Shown: positions 32,675-40,805, counted from the stretch's first letter. The stretch: DNA of 64,000 bases from Nocardia terpenica (GCF_013186535.1 NZ_JABMCZ010000002.1:1488001-1552000), one strand, 5' to 3'. Notes: a model not told the origin generated them from the letters alone. Made by a program: numbers and translations.

Positions 32675-33568
32675 GTGACCTTGTTCGGCATCGACATCTC
32701 CAACAACAACGGCCCTGACATCGACATGGCGCAAGTGAAGGCAGAGGGCTTCGACTTCGTCTTCGCGAAGGTCACCGAGGGCGATTACTTCGTCGACTCG
32801 ACCTGGCCGGTATACCGGGACGCGGCCCGCGCCGAGGGGCTACTGGTGGCCGGATACCACTACCTGCGCGGCGACTGCGACATCAACGCCCAAGCCGACC
32901 TGTTCACTTCTCATCTCGGTGACGGGGTCGCCGCCATGGTCGACTTCGAAGCGAATTCCGGTGACATCTCTACATTTTGGGCGTTCGTCAACGCCGTCAA
33001 TGCGCGCGGCCACCAGATCCAGCTGTCCTACATCCCGCGCTGGTATTGGCAGCAGATCGGCTGCCCGGACCTCACCGCGGCGCCGGGGCTGATCCAGTCC
33101 AGCTATGTCACCGGCACCGGCTACGCCGCCGAGCTGTACCCCGGCGATGACACCGACTTCTGGAACGGTTTCGGCGGCCGTAACCCCGACCTGTTGCAGT
33201 TCACCGATAAGGCCGATGTCGCCGGTCATGCGGTGGACGCCAACGCATTTCGCGGCACCCACGCCGAGCTGGCAGCGCTGCTCGGCTGCCACGACTTCCC
33301 CTCCCCTACGACACCAGGAGATCACCCCATGGCACTCACCGACGACCAGTGGACTGACCTGTACACGAAGGTCTGCGACATCTGGGACCAGTTGCGCGGC
33401 CCGAACGCGCAGGGCTGGCCACAGCTCGGCCAGAACGCACTGGGTCAGAACCGGACCCCCGTCGACGCACTGGCTCATCTGCTCGGCACCGACACGCCCA
33501 CACCGACACCGGTGACCCCGGCCAGCGGCATTCCGGTCGCGAGCACTACAGACGCGAAGGCGGCGTGA
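32675..33568 (+). CDS. lysA: GH25 endolysin (lysin A) with C-terminal binding domain
   Basis: 297 residues from GTG 32675. GH25 muramidase features: FGIDISNNNG (Asp6), FAKVTEG (Glu35) and AAMVDFEANSG (Asp-x-Glu), cleaving the MurNAc-GlcNAc bond. After a Pro/Thr linker (~210-217) comes a C-terminal module (ALTDDQWTDLYTKVCDIWDQ ... GWPQLGQNALGQNRTPVDAL) typical of Nocardia/Rhodococcus phage lysins and probably wall-binding. An in-frame ATG with its own ribosome-binding site starts that module. Followed by holin genes. Confidence 0.9.
   Translation: MTLFGIDISNNNGPDIDMAQVKAEGFDFVFAKVTEGDYFVDSTWPVYRDAARAEGLLVAGYHYLRGDCDINAQADLFTSHLGDGVAAMVDFEANSGDISTFWAFVNAVNARGHQIQLSYIPRWYWQQIGCPDLTAAPGLIQSSYVTGTGYAAELYPGDDTDFWNGFGGRNPDLLQFTDKADVAGHAVDANAFRGTHAELAALLGCHDFPSPTTPGDHPMALTDDQWTDLYTKVCDIWDQLRGPNAQGWPQLGQNALGQNRTPVDALAHLLGTDTPTPTPVTPASGIPVASTTDAKAA
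33329..33568 (+). CDS. Internal-start product: free endolysin C-terminal domain
   Basis: ATG 33329 lies in frame within the endolysin gene, eight bases after AGGAG, and begins exactly at the C-terminal module (MALTDDQWTDLY, 79 residues). Separate synthesis of binding-domain subunits from internal starts is known for several phage endolysins; here it is inferred from the sequence. Confidence 0.5.
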   Translation: MALTDDQWTDLYTKVCDIWDQLRGPNAQGWPQLGQNALGQNRTPVDALAHLLGTDTPTPTPVTPASGIPVASTTDAKAA

Positions 33569-33888
33569 TGAGCGGAACCGCAACCGTGTTGTCCCGTAAC
33601 GCGAAAGCCGTCGTCTCCACGATCGGGGGTGTGCTCTCGGTGATCGTCTCGGTGGCCGCGCTGGCCCAGTACACGCCCGTCCACATCTGGGGATCCGCAG
33701 GGGGTGTGCTCGCCGTCCTCGAGGTACTGCGCAGCGTGAACGTGTGGCTGGTGCGCAACGAACCGCTCGTCGAGCAGGCCGCGGCAGCGGTGGGCGATCT
33801 CGTCGACAAGGCCCAGGCCGCAGCGCACCAGCCACCGATCCCGCCGGTCGTTCCTGCGGCTGCGGGGGCTGTCGCGGGGGACGTGTAG
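33568..33888 (+). CDS. Holin, two transmembrane segments
   Basis: 106 residues from ATG 33568 overlapping the endolysin stop (TGATG). Two hydrophobic segments (VVSTIGGVLSVIVSVAALA and HIWGSAGGVLAVLEVL) and a Pro/Ala C-terminal tail. Position directly after lysA supports a holin, which would open the membrane for the endolysin. Confidence 0.75.
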   Translation: MSGTATVLSRNAKAVVSTIGGVLSVIVSVAALAQYTPVHIWGSAGGVLAVLEVLRSVNVWLVRNEPLVEQAAAAVGDLVDKAQAAAHQPPIPPVVPAAAGAVAGDV

Positions 33889-34281
33889 ATGCCGCTGGTC
33901 GAGACTGTCGCACTGTCCACTGCGACGTTCCTCGGCGGCACCGGCGTGTCTTCCTTCTTCTCGTGGTTGCGGACGCGCCGCCGCGCCCCCATGGAGGATC
34001 TGCGCGGAGAGGTATCCGTCGCCAAGGACATCAACGACATGGCCCTGGCCACCCTCGAACGCGTCACCGCCGAACTCGACAGCGTCACAGGACGACTCGA
34101 CAGAGTCGAAGCGGCACAAGAGGAGTCCGTGCGGGAGCTGCACCGGGTCACCGGCCTGTTCCGCGAAGCGCTGGGCGTACTACGGGTGGTCATCGAAGCC
34201 GTGCGCGAGGGACAGCTGCCGACGCTGGAGATGTCCGAGGAACTGCGCGCCGAGGTCGAGCACGGAGGAGCCGCACCGTGA
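33889..34281 (+). CDS. Membrane-anchored coiled-coil lysis-cassette protein
   Basis: 130 residues, starting right after the holin stop. A short hydrophobic N-terminus (VALSTATFLGGTGVSSFFSWL) and then a continuous coiled coil (LERVTAELDSVTGRLDRVEAAQEESVREL). Second membrane proteins of this sort accompany holins in actinophages and may act as a holin partner. Stop overlaps the next GTG. Confidence 0.6.
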   Translation: MPLVETVALSTATFLGGTGVSSFFSWLRTRRRAPMEDLRGEVSVAKDINDMALATLERVTAELDSVTGRLDRVEAAQEESVRELHRVTGLFREALGVLRVVIEAVREGQLPTLEMSEELRAEVEHGGAAP

Positions 34282-34610
34282 CCTCCTCCGATCCCGGTTA
34301 CCTGGGGTATCGGCCGATCATCGAACCGCTCACCCTCACGACCGGTGCATCGTTCGTGCAGACGATCCAGCCGTCCAGTGGTGGTGTGTTCCCGGCCGGT
34401 ACGGCGATCGGGATCGTGCTCACCGATCCGTCCGGCAATGCGCTGGGCACCTGGTGGGCCACTGTCACCGCCACCTCCGCTATGTGGACGGTGCCGTCGA
34501 TCACCGCCGACTCGATCCCGGTGAACACGCGGTACACGATGCTGGCAACCTTCCCCACCACCCCCTCGACCACCTACGCCTGGTACGAGGGCGCCATTGT
34601 GCGCACCTGA
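34278..34610 (+). CDS. LtfC-like beta-sandwich tail protein
   Basis: 110 residues from GTG 34278 (GTGA overlap). Pattern GYRPIIEPLTLTTGASFVQTI ... FPAGTAIGIVLTD ... TYAWYEGAIVRT fits the small LtfC/Gp6-like beta-sandwich family of actinophages, thought to belong to tail fibres. No other motif. Confidence 0.6.
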   Translation: MTSSDPGYLGYRPIIEPLTLTTGASFVQTIQPSSGGVFPAGTAIGIVLTDPSGNALGTWWATVTATSAMWTVPSITADSIPVNTRYTMLATFPTTPSTTYAWYEGAIVRT

Positions 34611-34623
34611 AATATGTTGCGCC

Positions 34624-34635
34624 ACAACTTAATAC
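34624..34635 (+). repeat. Late-gene start-associated 12-mer, copy 8 (one mismatch)
   Basis: ACAACTTAATAC, 25 bases before ATG 34661; a partial second copy (CCGAATAGGAG, 34641-34651) lies next to the start. Confidence 0.6.
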
Positions 34636-34660
34636 AGATAGCCGAATAGGAGTGCGACCC

Positions 34661-35008
34661 ATGGCCATTGCTGTGGTCAACCCGACGAAGAATGCGTTGT
34701 GCACTGCGTATGCGCAGCTGGGCGCCTACATCAGCGTGCATACCGGCGACCCTGGCACCACCGGGGCGAGCGAGGCGCAGAACGGTTCCCCGGCGTATAC
34801 GCGCATGGCCACCACCTGGGGTGCTGCCGCCAACGGCAGCATTACCGGCAGTCAGGTCACCATCAACTTGCCCGCGGGCACCTACGGGTGGGCGGGCCTG
34901 TGGACCGCGGCCTCGGGTGGCACGTTCCTGGACAAGGTGCAGATCCCGCCGACCACTCTCGGCGCTCAGGGAACCCTGCTGATTACGCCCACGTTCACCA
35001 TCAGCTGA
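34661..35008 (+). CDS. Small jelly-roll-like phage tail fibre protein
   Basis: 115 residues from ATG 34661. The block YISVHTGDPGTTGASEAQNGSPAYTRMATTW ... VTINLPAGTYGWAGLWTAASGGTFLDKVQ is characteristic of small fibre/appendage proteins in Gordonia, Rhodococcus and Nocardia phages. Preceded by the degenerate 12-mer. Likely a trimeric appendage; binding target unknown. Confidence 0.7.
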   Translation: MAIAVVNPTKNALCTAYAQLGAYISVHTGDPGTTGASEAQNGSPAYTRMATTWGAAANGSITGSQVTINLPAGTYGWAGLWTAASGGTFLDKVQIPPTTLGAQGTLLITPTFTIS

Positions 35009-35047
35009 TCACCGTTCCCCAGCCCCGGCCGCGACAGGAGGAGTGCG

Positions 35048-36943
35048 ATGCCAGCCCCGGCCGCTCGAACCCTGATCGCCCCGCTGCCGGGACCACCAAC
35101 GATCACCGTGCCGCTCACCACCGTGCCCGTGATTGTCGCAGTGCTGCCGTCGCCACCGATCGCCACGATCGACGGGGCGGCCATCCCCGACATCCCTCCG
35201 TCCACGATCCTGGGATGGCAGAGCGAGGGCACGGTGACGATGGCGGCGACCGTCACGGCCACCGGCGTGTTCGCAGGCACCACATCTGGGACGCTCACAG
35301 GACCAACGGTGTGGTCGGCGACCGTGCCCGGCGACCTCACGGCGACCGGATCGCTGACGGTCACCGGTGTCGTGATGCCCACGACCACAGCGGTTCTCGC
35401 ATCATTCAGCGCAGCGGGTGGCATGGTCGCGGCGGCCGGACAGTGGAGCGGGAGTGGGCAGTTGGCGGCCGCCGTCCAGGCGGTGCTGGCGGTGCTGGTC
35501 CCAGCTGAATTTTCCGGAGCGGGCACGCTGCTGCGCTCCGACACCGGTTGCGGCGCAGGCGGTGCGCTATCGGTCACGGTCACAGCAACGGCCGCGGCAT
35601 GGCCCGCGTTCACCGCGTCCGGCACGGGGGCGGCGACCGTCGCGGTCCCAGCCGGATTCGACGCATCGGGCACCGCCACGGCGACTGTCACCGGGTCGGC
35701 GGCGCCTGTCGTCGCATTCCACAGCACCGGCCTGCAAGTGTGGACGGTAGCGGGTACCGGGCAACTCGAGCTGTCGGGCACGGTAGCCGGGACCGGTGCT
35801 CTGACCGGGGCAATCTCAGCGACGGGTACTGCCGCGATGCCGATTGCTGGTGTGGGCTCGTTGGCGGTGAGGGCCGGGGTCGGTGGTGTGATCGCCGGGT
35901 TCGGTGCGGCCGGTGCAGTCGCGCTGGCGCCGGGTCTGATCGCGGCGTTCGCCGGTATCGGGCGGCTGTCCGCGTCGGCGTCGCTGGCCGCCGCGTTCGG
36001 CGGGTGCGCGGGGTGGAGGCCGTACGTGCAGGCCCCGGTCCTCGCCGCGAGCAGCTGCAGCGCGATGCTGGCGGTGGCCGCCACAGCGTCGGTACCAGGC
36101 GCGGCCGTGTTTTCGGCGTCGGGCACGGCCGGGGACGTCTCGATCGTCGCGACCTCGGCCCCGTTCAACACGGTTGGCAGCCTCAGTAACACGACCATCT
36201 GGTTCAACGCGGCCGGTGCACTAGCCGCCCCGTACATGGTCACCACGCCAGTGTCGATCCCAGCGACCGGCACCGGCACGCTGACGGCGGCGGCCTCCGT
36301 GGCAGAACCCGTGCCTTACACCCGAACCGCTACCGGCGCGCTGACCGTGGTCTCGCTGATCACTGCCGCGTTCACATCCACGAGCGAGGGCACCGCGACA
36401 GCAGCGACAGTTTCCGCGGTGCCGGTCGGATACGCCGCCGCCGCGACCGGAACTCCCGCCGTGAGTTACACGCCCCGCGCGAGTGCTTCCTATGCCGAGT
36501 CAGCGACGGGCACCTTGTCAGCGACGGTGGCGAAGGGGTGGCTGCCGTCATCGATGACGAAATCCGGCACCTGGAACACCCTCAGCTCCTCCGGCTACAC
36601 CCAGATCACCGGGTGGGCACCGGATCCCGGGTACGCGGGATCCGCGGTGACCAGCGACGGCCTGGTCGCGCAGGCACCAAAGGCTGGTGCTCAGGTGACC
36701 GCGTCGGTGCCGTTCACCGGATCAGGCGGCTTCTCCCCGGTATCGGTCACGCTGCAACTCCAGGTTGACAATGCGGTGATAGCGACAAGCAACCCCGTCT
36801 CCATCGGTCCGTCCGGCACGACGACCGTATCTGTGTCCGGAACCGCGAATGTGGTGCAGGGCACCGTGATCACGGTCTGGGCCGTCAGCAACTCACTTTT
36901 CTACAACCCGACCGCCGGGGGCGGCTTCGTACGCGTGGCTTGA
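35048..36943 (+). CDS. Large repetitive Ala/Gly/Thr/Val tail protein
   Basis: 631 residues, GGAGGAG before ATG 35048. Residues ~65-490 consist of degenerate beta repeats of about 20-25 residues (…FSATGT…, …GTATATVTG…, …ATGTLTAAAS…), interrupted at ~315 by CAGWRPYVQAPVL. The last ~110 residues are a globular beta domain (WAPDPGYAGSAVTSDGLVAQ ... GTVITVWAVSNSLFYNPTAG). Looks like a long fibre with a C-terminal head. The strong antisense frame over 34966-36279 is a composition artefact. Confidence 0.75.
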   Translation: MPAPAARTLIAPLPGPPTITVPLTTVPVIVAVLPSPPIATIDGAAIPDIPPSTILGWQSEGTVTMAATVTATGVFAGTTSGTLTGPTVWSATVPGDLTATGSLTVTGVVMPTTTAVLASFSAAGGMVAAAGQWSGSGQLAAAVQAVLAVLVPAEFSGAGTLLRSDTGCGAGGALSVTVTATAAAWPAFTASGTGAATVAVPAGFDASGTATATVTGSAAPVVAFHSTGLQVWTVAGTGQLELSGTVAGTGALTGAISATGTAAMPIAGVGSLAVRAGVGGVIAGFGAAGAVALAPGLIAAFAGIGRLSASASLAAAFGGCAGWRPYVQAPVLAASSCSAMLAVAATASVPGAAVFSASGTAGDVSIVATSAPFNTVGSLSNTTIWFNAAGALAAPYMVTTPVSIPATGTGTLTAAASVAEPVPYTRTATGALTVVSLITAAFTSTSEGTATAATVSAVPVGYAAAATGTPAVSYTPRASASYAESATGTLSATVAKGWLPSSMTKSGTWNTLSSSGYTQITGWAPDPGYAGSAVTSDGLVAQAPKAGAQVTASVPFTGSGGFSPVSVTLQLQVDNAVIATSNPVSIGPSGTTTVSVSGTANVVQGTVITVWAVSNSLFYNPTAGGGFVRVA

Positions 36944-36974
36944 GCCGGGGGCTCGGATCCGTCAGGACGATATT

Positions 36975-37742
36975 GTGATCACTGTATTGACCGTTCGCGG
37001 CACCGGGGAACCATTGGCCGCACCAACCACCATGCTGCGCGGAGTCACCCGCCAGCTCGATCCCGCAAGATACGTCATCGGCCCCGACGTCGACTATCCG
37101 GCGTCGGTCGGGCCCGCCAACCACACCGCGGATGTCCTCGGCTGCTCGGAGGACGAATCCGTGGTAGCCGGGCTGGCTGCGCTCGCTACTGCCGTCCGAG
37201 CCACCCCCGACCTCGTCGGCCTGCTCGGATACAGCCTCGGGGCCGAGGTGGTGACCCGTTTCCTCGAGGCGAAAGCCCGCGGCGAGTATCCCGATTGCAC
37301 GATCGCGTGGGCTGCCACGGTCGCCAATCCTCTACGACGGGAGGGTGATTCGATCGACTCGAACGAGTTCGGGTACGGGATCAACGGGCAGCACAGCGCA
37401 TACCCGGCCGACATCCAGACGTGGGAGGCGGCCAACCCGGCCGACGCGATCACCTCCAGCCCGGCGGATTCGCCGCTGCGGCAGCTGGCCGATGGTGTCT
37501 CCGCGTTGACGTTCGCGAACCTGTCGTGGACAACGGATCTCGCCGATCGGTTCAATCGAAACCGCTGGCAGCCCGGCAATCCTGGCTGGTGGATGCATCC
37601 CTTCGCGACCGCCCGTACATGGGGACAGGCCGCTGCCGGTATCCGCGGCTACCTCGACCAGACCGCGCACATCCGCACCTACATCCAGGACGGCTACCTC
37701 GACCGGCTCGCCGCCCGAATCAACGCCTGGCAACCCCGATGA
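36975..37742 (+). CDS. lysB: LysB-like mycolylarabinogalactan esterase
   Basis: 255 residues from GTG 36975 (AGGA seven bases upstream). Alpha/beta hydrolase of the cutinase/LysB type: opening VLTVRGTGEP, nucleophile elbow GYSLGAE (Ser87) and downstream ANPADAITSSP with the expected Asp. LysB cuts the ester between arabinogalactan and mycolic acids in the outer membrane of mycolate hosts, the last lysis step. It lies at the end of the late operon, 3.4 kb after the endolysin, and implies a mycolic-acid host. Confidence 0.8.
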   Translation: MITVLTVRGTGEPLAAPTTMLRGVTRQLDPARYVIGPDVDYPASVGPANHTADVLGCSEDESVVAGLAALATAVRATPDLVGLLGYSLGAEVVTRFLEAKARGEYPDCTIAWAATVANPLRREGDSIDSNEFGYGINGQHSAYPADIQTWEAANPADAITSSPADSPLRQLADGVSALTFANLSWTTDLADRFNRNRWQPGNPGWWMHPFATARTWGQAAAGIRGYLDQTAHIRTYIQDGYLDRLAARINAWQPR

Positions 37743-37754
37743 CCATCGAATCGC

Positions 37755-37800
37755 AGAGCGCCCCTGCCACCCTCGAAAGTGCGGGCGGCAGAGGCGCTCT
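37755..37800. terminator. Bidirectional hairpin between convergent operons
   Basis: AGAGCGCC (37755-37762) and GGCGCTCT (37793-37800) with a further inner CTGCC/GGCAG pairing. Ends the late operon on one side and the 39.4-37.8 kb leftward operon on the other. Confidence 0.65.
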
Positions 37801-37822
37801 TGGTGTCTACGAGGGCGACGGA

Positions 37823-38344
37823 TCAGAACGGTGGTATCGGGCGGATCGACAAGGCGGGGTGTTCCATTAGGACTCCGGCGATGCGCTCCGCCTGTTGCCG
37901 TGCGGGCGGGCCGTCTTCGTGTTCTTCGAGAATGTCTTCAAGCAGATCGGTGATGGCTCTCGAGGCAAGCTGCCGGTCTCGGTCCAGGTTCTCGAACTCG
38001 GTGGCGAGCCGTAGGAGATCGTCCGTCGTCCACAGTCTGAGATCGTATGAGCCCGCATCGAGGTGTTGGCGGCCGAAAGTCTCTGCATCACCGAGAGTTT
38101 CCGCAGCCTCACGCATGCGATCCGGCAGCGGTCGCGTGTGCTTGACGAACGACCACCGGGTGCCTTTTCGGTAGATCTGGGTCATGTCCTCCCACCTGTC
38201 GCTCGGCGCCGACGTGTCGACGTCGTCCAACTGAACGAGGAGGCGGCCGTCGTCGGTCACCACGGCCAAGCCGGTGCCGCCGGGGGAGGTCAGGGTGTAC
38301 AGGCCAGGGCCGAGATCGCCCATCGGCCAAGGAGTATCGGTCAT
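37823..38344 (-). CDS. Hypothetical phage protein
   Basis: 173 residues. N-terminal beta part (GPGLYTLTSPGGTGLAVVTDDGRLLVQLDD) and a helical, acidic C-terminal half (ENLDRDRQLASRAITDLLEDILEEHED). No family recognised. Last gene of this leftward block; separated from the genes upstream by the hairpin at 38375-38403. Confidence 0.65.
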   Translation of the reverse strand: MTDTPWPMGDLGPGLYTLTSPGGTGLAVVTDDGRLLVQLDDVDTSAPSDRWEDMTQIYRKGTRWSFVKHTRPLPDRMREAAETLGDAETFGRQHLDAGSYDLRLWTTDDLLRLATEFENLDRDRQLASRAITDLLEDILEEHEDGPPARQQAERIAGVLMEHPALSIRPIPPF

Positions 38345-38374
38345 CAGGTGTCCTCAAAAGTGCGATGGTTGATG

Positions 38375-38403
38375 CGGGCCGCCTACCACTGGTAGGCGGC
38401 CCG
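38375..38403 (-). terminator. Perfect 13-bp hairpin with 3-nt loop
   Basis: CGGGCCGCCTACC (38375-38387) and GGTAGGCGGCCCG (38391-38403), nine bases after the stop at 38412. Confidence 0.7.
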
Positions 38404-38411
38404 GTGCTGAT

Positions 38412-38501
38412 TCATCGAGGGATGGTCGAGCGGATCAGCGCCGACAGTCGGTCGGCGGCTTGCTTCGGGGTGTGGCCGTCGGTCAGAGCTGGAGGGCACA
38501 C
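38412..38501 (-). CDS. Tiny WDGH-like fragment
   Basis: 29 residues from GTG 38501: LTDGHTPKQAADRLSALI matches the C-terminal DGHT-P-x-Q-A-A-x-R-L signature of the WDGH protein at 2383-2769 while the rest of that protein is absent. It overlaps the end of the upstream gene by 19 bases. A remnant or a minimal domain peptide. Confidence 0.35.
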   Translation of the reverse strand: MCPPALTDGHTPKQAADRLSALIRSTIPR

Positions 38502-38968
38502 CGTGTCAGGGTGTCGGCTATTTCTCGGGGAATCTCGGTCAGGTTGTCCGGTGTGAAGGGTCGGCGGAAGATCTTGCCTGTGTCGTGTTCGAGTTCGACC
38601 CACCAGAATCCGCGCCAGCGAGTGGCCACCCACACGATCCCGACATCGTGCATGCCAGGACAGCCGAGACGGTCGTCATGCCCTGTGCAGATCGCTCGTG
38701 TTTCCAGGCGGAGCCCGAATCCGGTCAGCGGGCCGGGATGAGCTGGGCATCTGCCCGCATGGTCCCGCATGTCCGACGCGGCAATCGGCAAGATCGCCGC
38801 GAGTTCTTCGAGCGCGCAATCAGCCATGCTTGCCTTGCACCCCAAGGACGGCCGATCGGCGGTGCCGTGGACTGCGAACATCACCGGCGGCTGATCCTGG
38901 TCGACGGTATTGGTCGTCAGCACATGCAGGGCGAGGTGGGAGATCAGGTCGGAGGCTTCGAAGATCAC
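38483..38968 (-). CDS. Hypothetical phage protein
   Basis: 161 residues from GTG 38968 (GTGA overlap with the upstream gene). Alpha/beta; ends in a beta-rich part (DVGIVWVATRWRGFWWVELEHDTGKIFRRPF) followed by DNLTEIPREIADTLTRCALQL. Three Cys without a metal pattern. Function unknown. Confidence 0.65.
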   Translation of the reverse strand: MIFEASDLISHLALHVLTTNTVDQDQPPVMFAVHGTADRPSLGCKASMADCALEELAAILPIAASDMRDHAGRCPAHPGPLTGFGLRLETRAICTGHDDRLGCPGMHDVGIVWVATRWRGFWWVELEHDTGKIFRRPFTPDNLTEIPREIADTLTRCALQL

Positions 38969-39414
38969 GACGCGACCGCTTTCCGCGCCTGAATGTCGTT
39001 GGTCAACTGGTAGTGCAGCGCCCATCGGGAGATCTCGAGGTGTACAGGTTGGGCCGGGATGCGCAGACGGTCGGCGCGGCCGAGGATGTCGGTCATTCTC
39101 GCAACCAGGTCAGCGAAGGTGCCGTTGGCAGTCTGCACGATCGTCTCGCCGTCCAGATCGGCAGCAGTCCAGGTGGATTCCCAAGTGACCGCTTCGCCGT
39201 CGCTTGTGCGCAGGTGCAGCCAGTAACTGTCGGTGGAGGCGGCGTTGACTACCAAGTCCGGATGGCGGGGAACACCCAGGCGGACGGCGATCTCGCGGGC
39301 GGGTAGATGATCGATGAGATCGATACTCAAACTGCTGATCACAGGTGCCAACTTTTTCGAGCTCGCCTTGCCGAATCTTCCATCACGGGTGGCGGCTATG
39401 GCGGTTTCAGTCAT
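38965..39414 (-). CDS. Hypothetical phage early protein
   Basis: 149 residues from ATG 39414 (GAAAGG seven bases upstream; an upstream ATG at 39480 lies within the shared leader motif and is not used). Alpha/beta (DLIDHLPAREIAVRLGVPRHPDLVVNAAS ... TWTAADLDGETIVQTANGTFADLVARM). First gene of a leftward operon with a leader related to that of the 43162 gene. Confidence 0.65.
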   Translation of the reverse strand: MTETAIAATRDGRFGKASSKKLAPVISSLSIDLIDHLPAREIAVRLGVPRHPDLVVNAASTDSYWLHLRTSDGEAVTWESTWTAADLDGETIVQTANGTFADLVARMTDILGRADRLRIPAQPVHLEISRWALHYQLTNDIQARKAVAS

Positions 39415-39450
39415 GCGTGGGCCTTTCTCGATATCATTCTTGGGTGCCGA

Positions 39451-39480
39451 ATCTCTCCGTATTGGCGTAGGAAATTTCAC
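39451..39480 (-). promoter_or_regulatory. Early leader motif (TTTCCTACGCCAATA), copy a
   Basis: On the minus strand GAAATTTCCTACGCCAATA, 47 bases before ATG 39414. The same core recurs at 43211-43230, 47531-47565 and 47662-47694. Confidence 0.55.
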
Positions 39481-39544
39481 CCACTCAAATTATTGCACAC
39501 ATATACAGCCAATCGCATTGATTCCGGAATTCGGTATTACTTTT

Positions 39545-40510
39545 TCAGGCAGAGATACCGGAAATGGTGCGCCGTATCTGAGCCATCATCATTTGCCGGT
39601 GCTCCGTCGACGCAGGCGTGACCCTGGCTCCGGCGAGAACCACCGCTGCTGGGGGTGGCGTCGGAGTCGGACCAAGATGGGTGATCAGCAGCGGCCGTCC
39701 GGTGCTGACGCGGACACTCGCCAGCTGTTCAGCACGGCGCATCCACCCGTACCACGCACGCTCGGGGTCGGCGTAGGACCGACCGGCGGCCAGATTGTAA
39801 TTCCGCCACTGAGCCGTCGCGGTCGCGATATCCACCGATGGGCATTTGCAGGCCGCCCAGCGGCGGGCCTTCATCGACGGGGCAAAATCAATCAACGACG
39901 ATCGGGGCGTGTCGGACAATTTTTCACGCCGACCGCTACGAAAGAAAACCACGTTAGTGGTTTTCTTGTCTCCTTTTCGTGGGGTATCCCCTTTAGGGGA
40001 TATCCCACGAGATTTACCGGGCGATACGGTATCAGAAGCCTTTCGATATACCGTATCGCTGGGGGTATCGGTGCCGATTCGGAGTACCGCAACGACATCC
40101 GGGTGCAACCATCCCGACGGGTTGGCCGACGCCAGCCCGGACAGGACCGCGACTGCCGCCGCCCGCAGGCGAGGCGACCGGATCAGGGCGATCGCTTTCG
40201 CGACGGCGGGCCGCATCTTCGGCGACCGGACCGCGAGCCCGGTGCCGATATGGCGGGTCAACCACAGCTCACGGGCAGCGGTGTCGACCAGCACCAAGCC
40301 GGCGCTTTCCAGCTCTGCCGCTGCCGAAACGACCTGGTCGGCGGTCCAGCCGTGCGCGAGTCGGGCGAGGTGATCGGGCTCCCACACCAGCACCCCGGCG
40401 TGCCGAGTGGGTGTCTGCGTCTGCACGAGCTGATCGAGCATTAGCAGCAGATGTTGACCGGCTGGTGTGAGTGCTCGGATATCCGGGTCGTCGATGATGT
40501 GTTGTCCCAT
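39545..40510 (-). CDS. Replication-initiation/replisome-organiser-like protein
   Basis: 321 residues. N-terminal winged-helix-like region (ALTPAGQHLLLMLDQLVQTQTPTRHAGVL ... LARLAHGWTADQVVSAAAELESAGLV, residues ~12-80), a basic linker (PGKSRGISPKGDTPRKGDKKTTN) and a small C-terminal helical part. The layout resembles phage replisome organisers. Called from architecture and its place beside the Sak4-like ATPase gene. Confidence 0.55.
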   Translation of the reverse strand: MGQHIIDDPDIRALTPAGQHLLLMLDQLVQTQTPTRHAGVLVWEPDHLARLAHGWTADQVVSAAAELESAGLVLVDTAARELWLTRHIGTGLAVRSPKMRPAVAKAIALIRSPRLRAAAVAVLSGLASANPSGWLHPDVVAVLRIGTDTPSDTVYRKASDTVSPGKSRGISPKGDTPRKGDKKTTNVVFFRSGRREKLSDTPRSSLIDFAPSMKARRWAACKCPSVDIATATAQWRNYNLAAGRSYADPERAWYGWMRRAEQLASVRVSTGRPLLITHLGPTPTPPPAAVVLAGARVTPASTEHRQMMMAQIRRTISGISA

Positions 40511-40574
40511 AGCGTGTCTCGTGTTTCGTTGGTGTGCAGATTTTGGTTCGAGGTCGAACGCTGTTCGCAGGCGC

Positions 40575-40805
40575 TCAGGTGAGGCCGCGACTCGTTCCGG
40601 TTCGTCGGGGGTTATGCCGTTTTAGCCAGGCGATAGCGTTCTTCTCAGCGCGCCAATCACCGGTCTTGCTGCACAGGACGAGCACGTCGGTGGTCTGCGG
40701 ATGCGTGAATCGCAGATGCCCTCGTTTGGTGGGACCGTCGAATCGCCAGCCTGTCGATAACGCGTACCGGATGTCGCGTCTATCTCGATTCAGGCGGGGA
40801 CTCAT
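40575..40805 (-). CDS. HicA-like small fold protein
   Basis: 76 residues from ATG 40805 (GGGGA five bases upstream). LNRDRRDIRYALSTGWRFDGPTKRGHLRFTHPQTTDVLVL has the alpha-beta-beta-beta-alpha order and the G-x-H strand of HicA/YcfA dsRBD-like toxins. No HicB partner is adjacent, so an RNA-binding role without a toxin-antitoxin pair is more likely. Coupled to the upstream gene by overlapping stop/start (CTATGA). Confidence 0.6.
   Translation of the reverse strand: MSPRLNRDRRDIRYALSTGWRFDGPTKRGHLRFTHPQTTDVLVLCSKTGDWRAEKNAIAWLKRHNPRRTGTSRGLT

Noticed and set aside
34966..36279. Long reverse frame (437 codons) opposite the repetitive fibre gene
   Set aside because: Mirror image of an Ala/Val/Thr-rich gene in high-GC DNA; Pro/Ala/Val low complexity, no start signal, wrong direction for the operon.
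40575..40805. HicA-type toxin of a toxin-antitoxin pair
   Set aside because: No HicB-like partner adjacent; kept only as a HicA-like fold.
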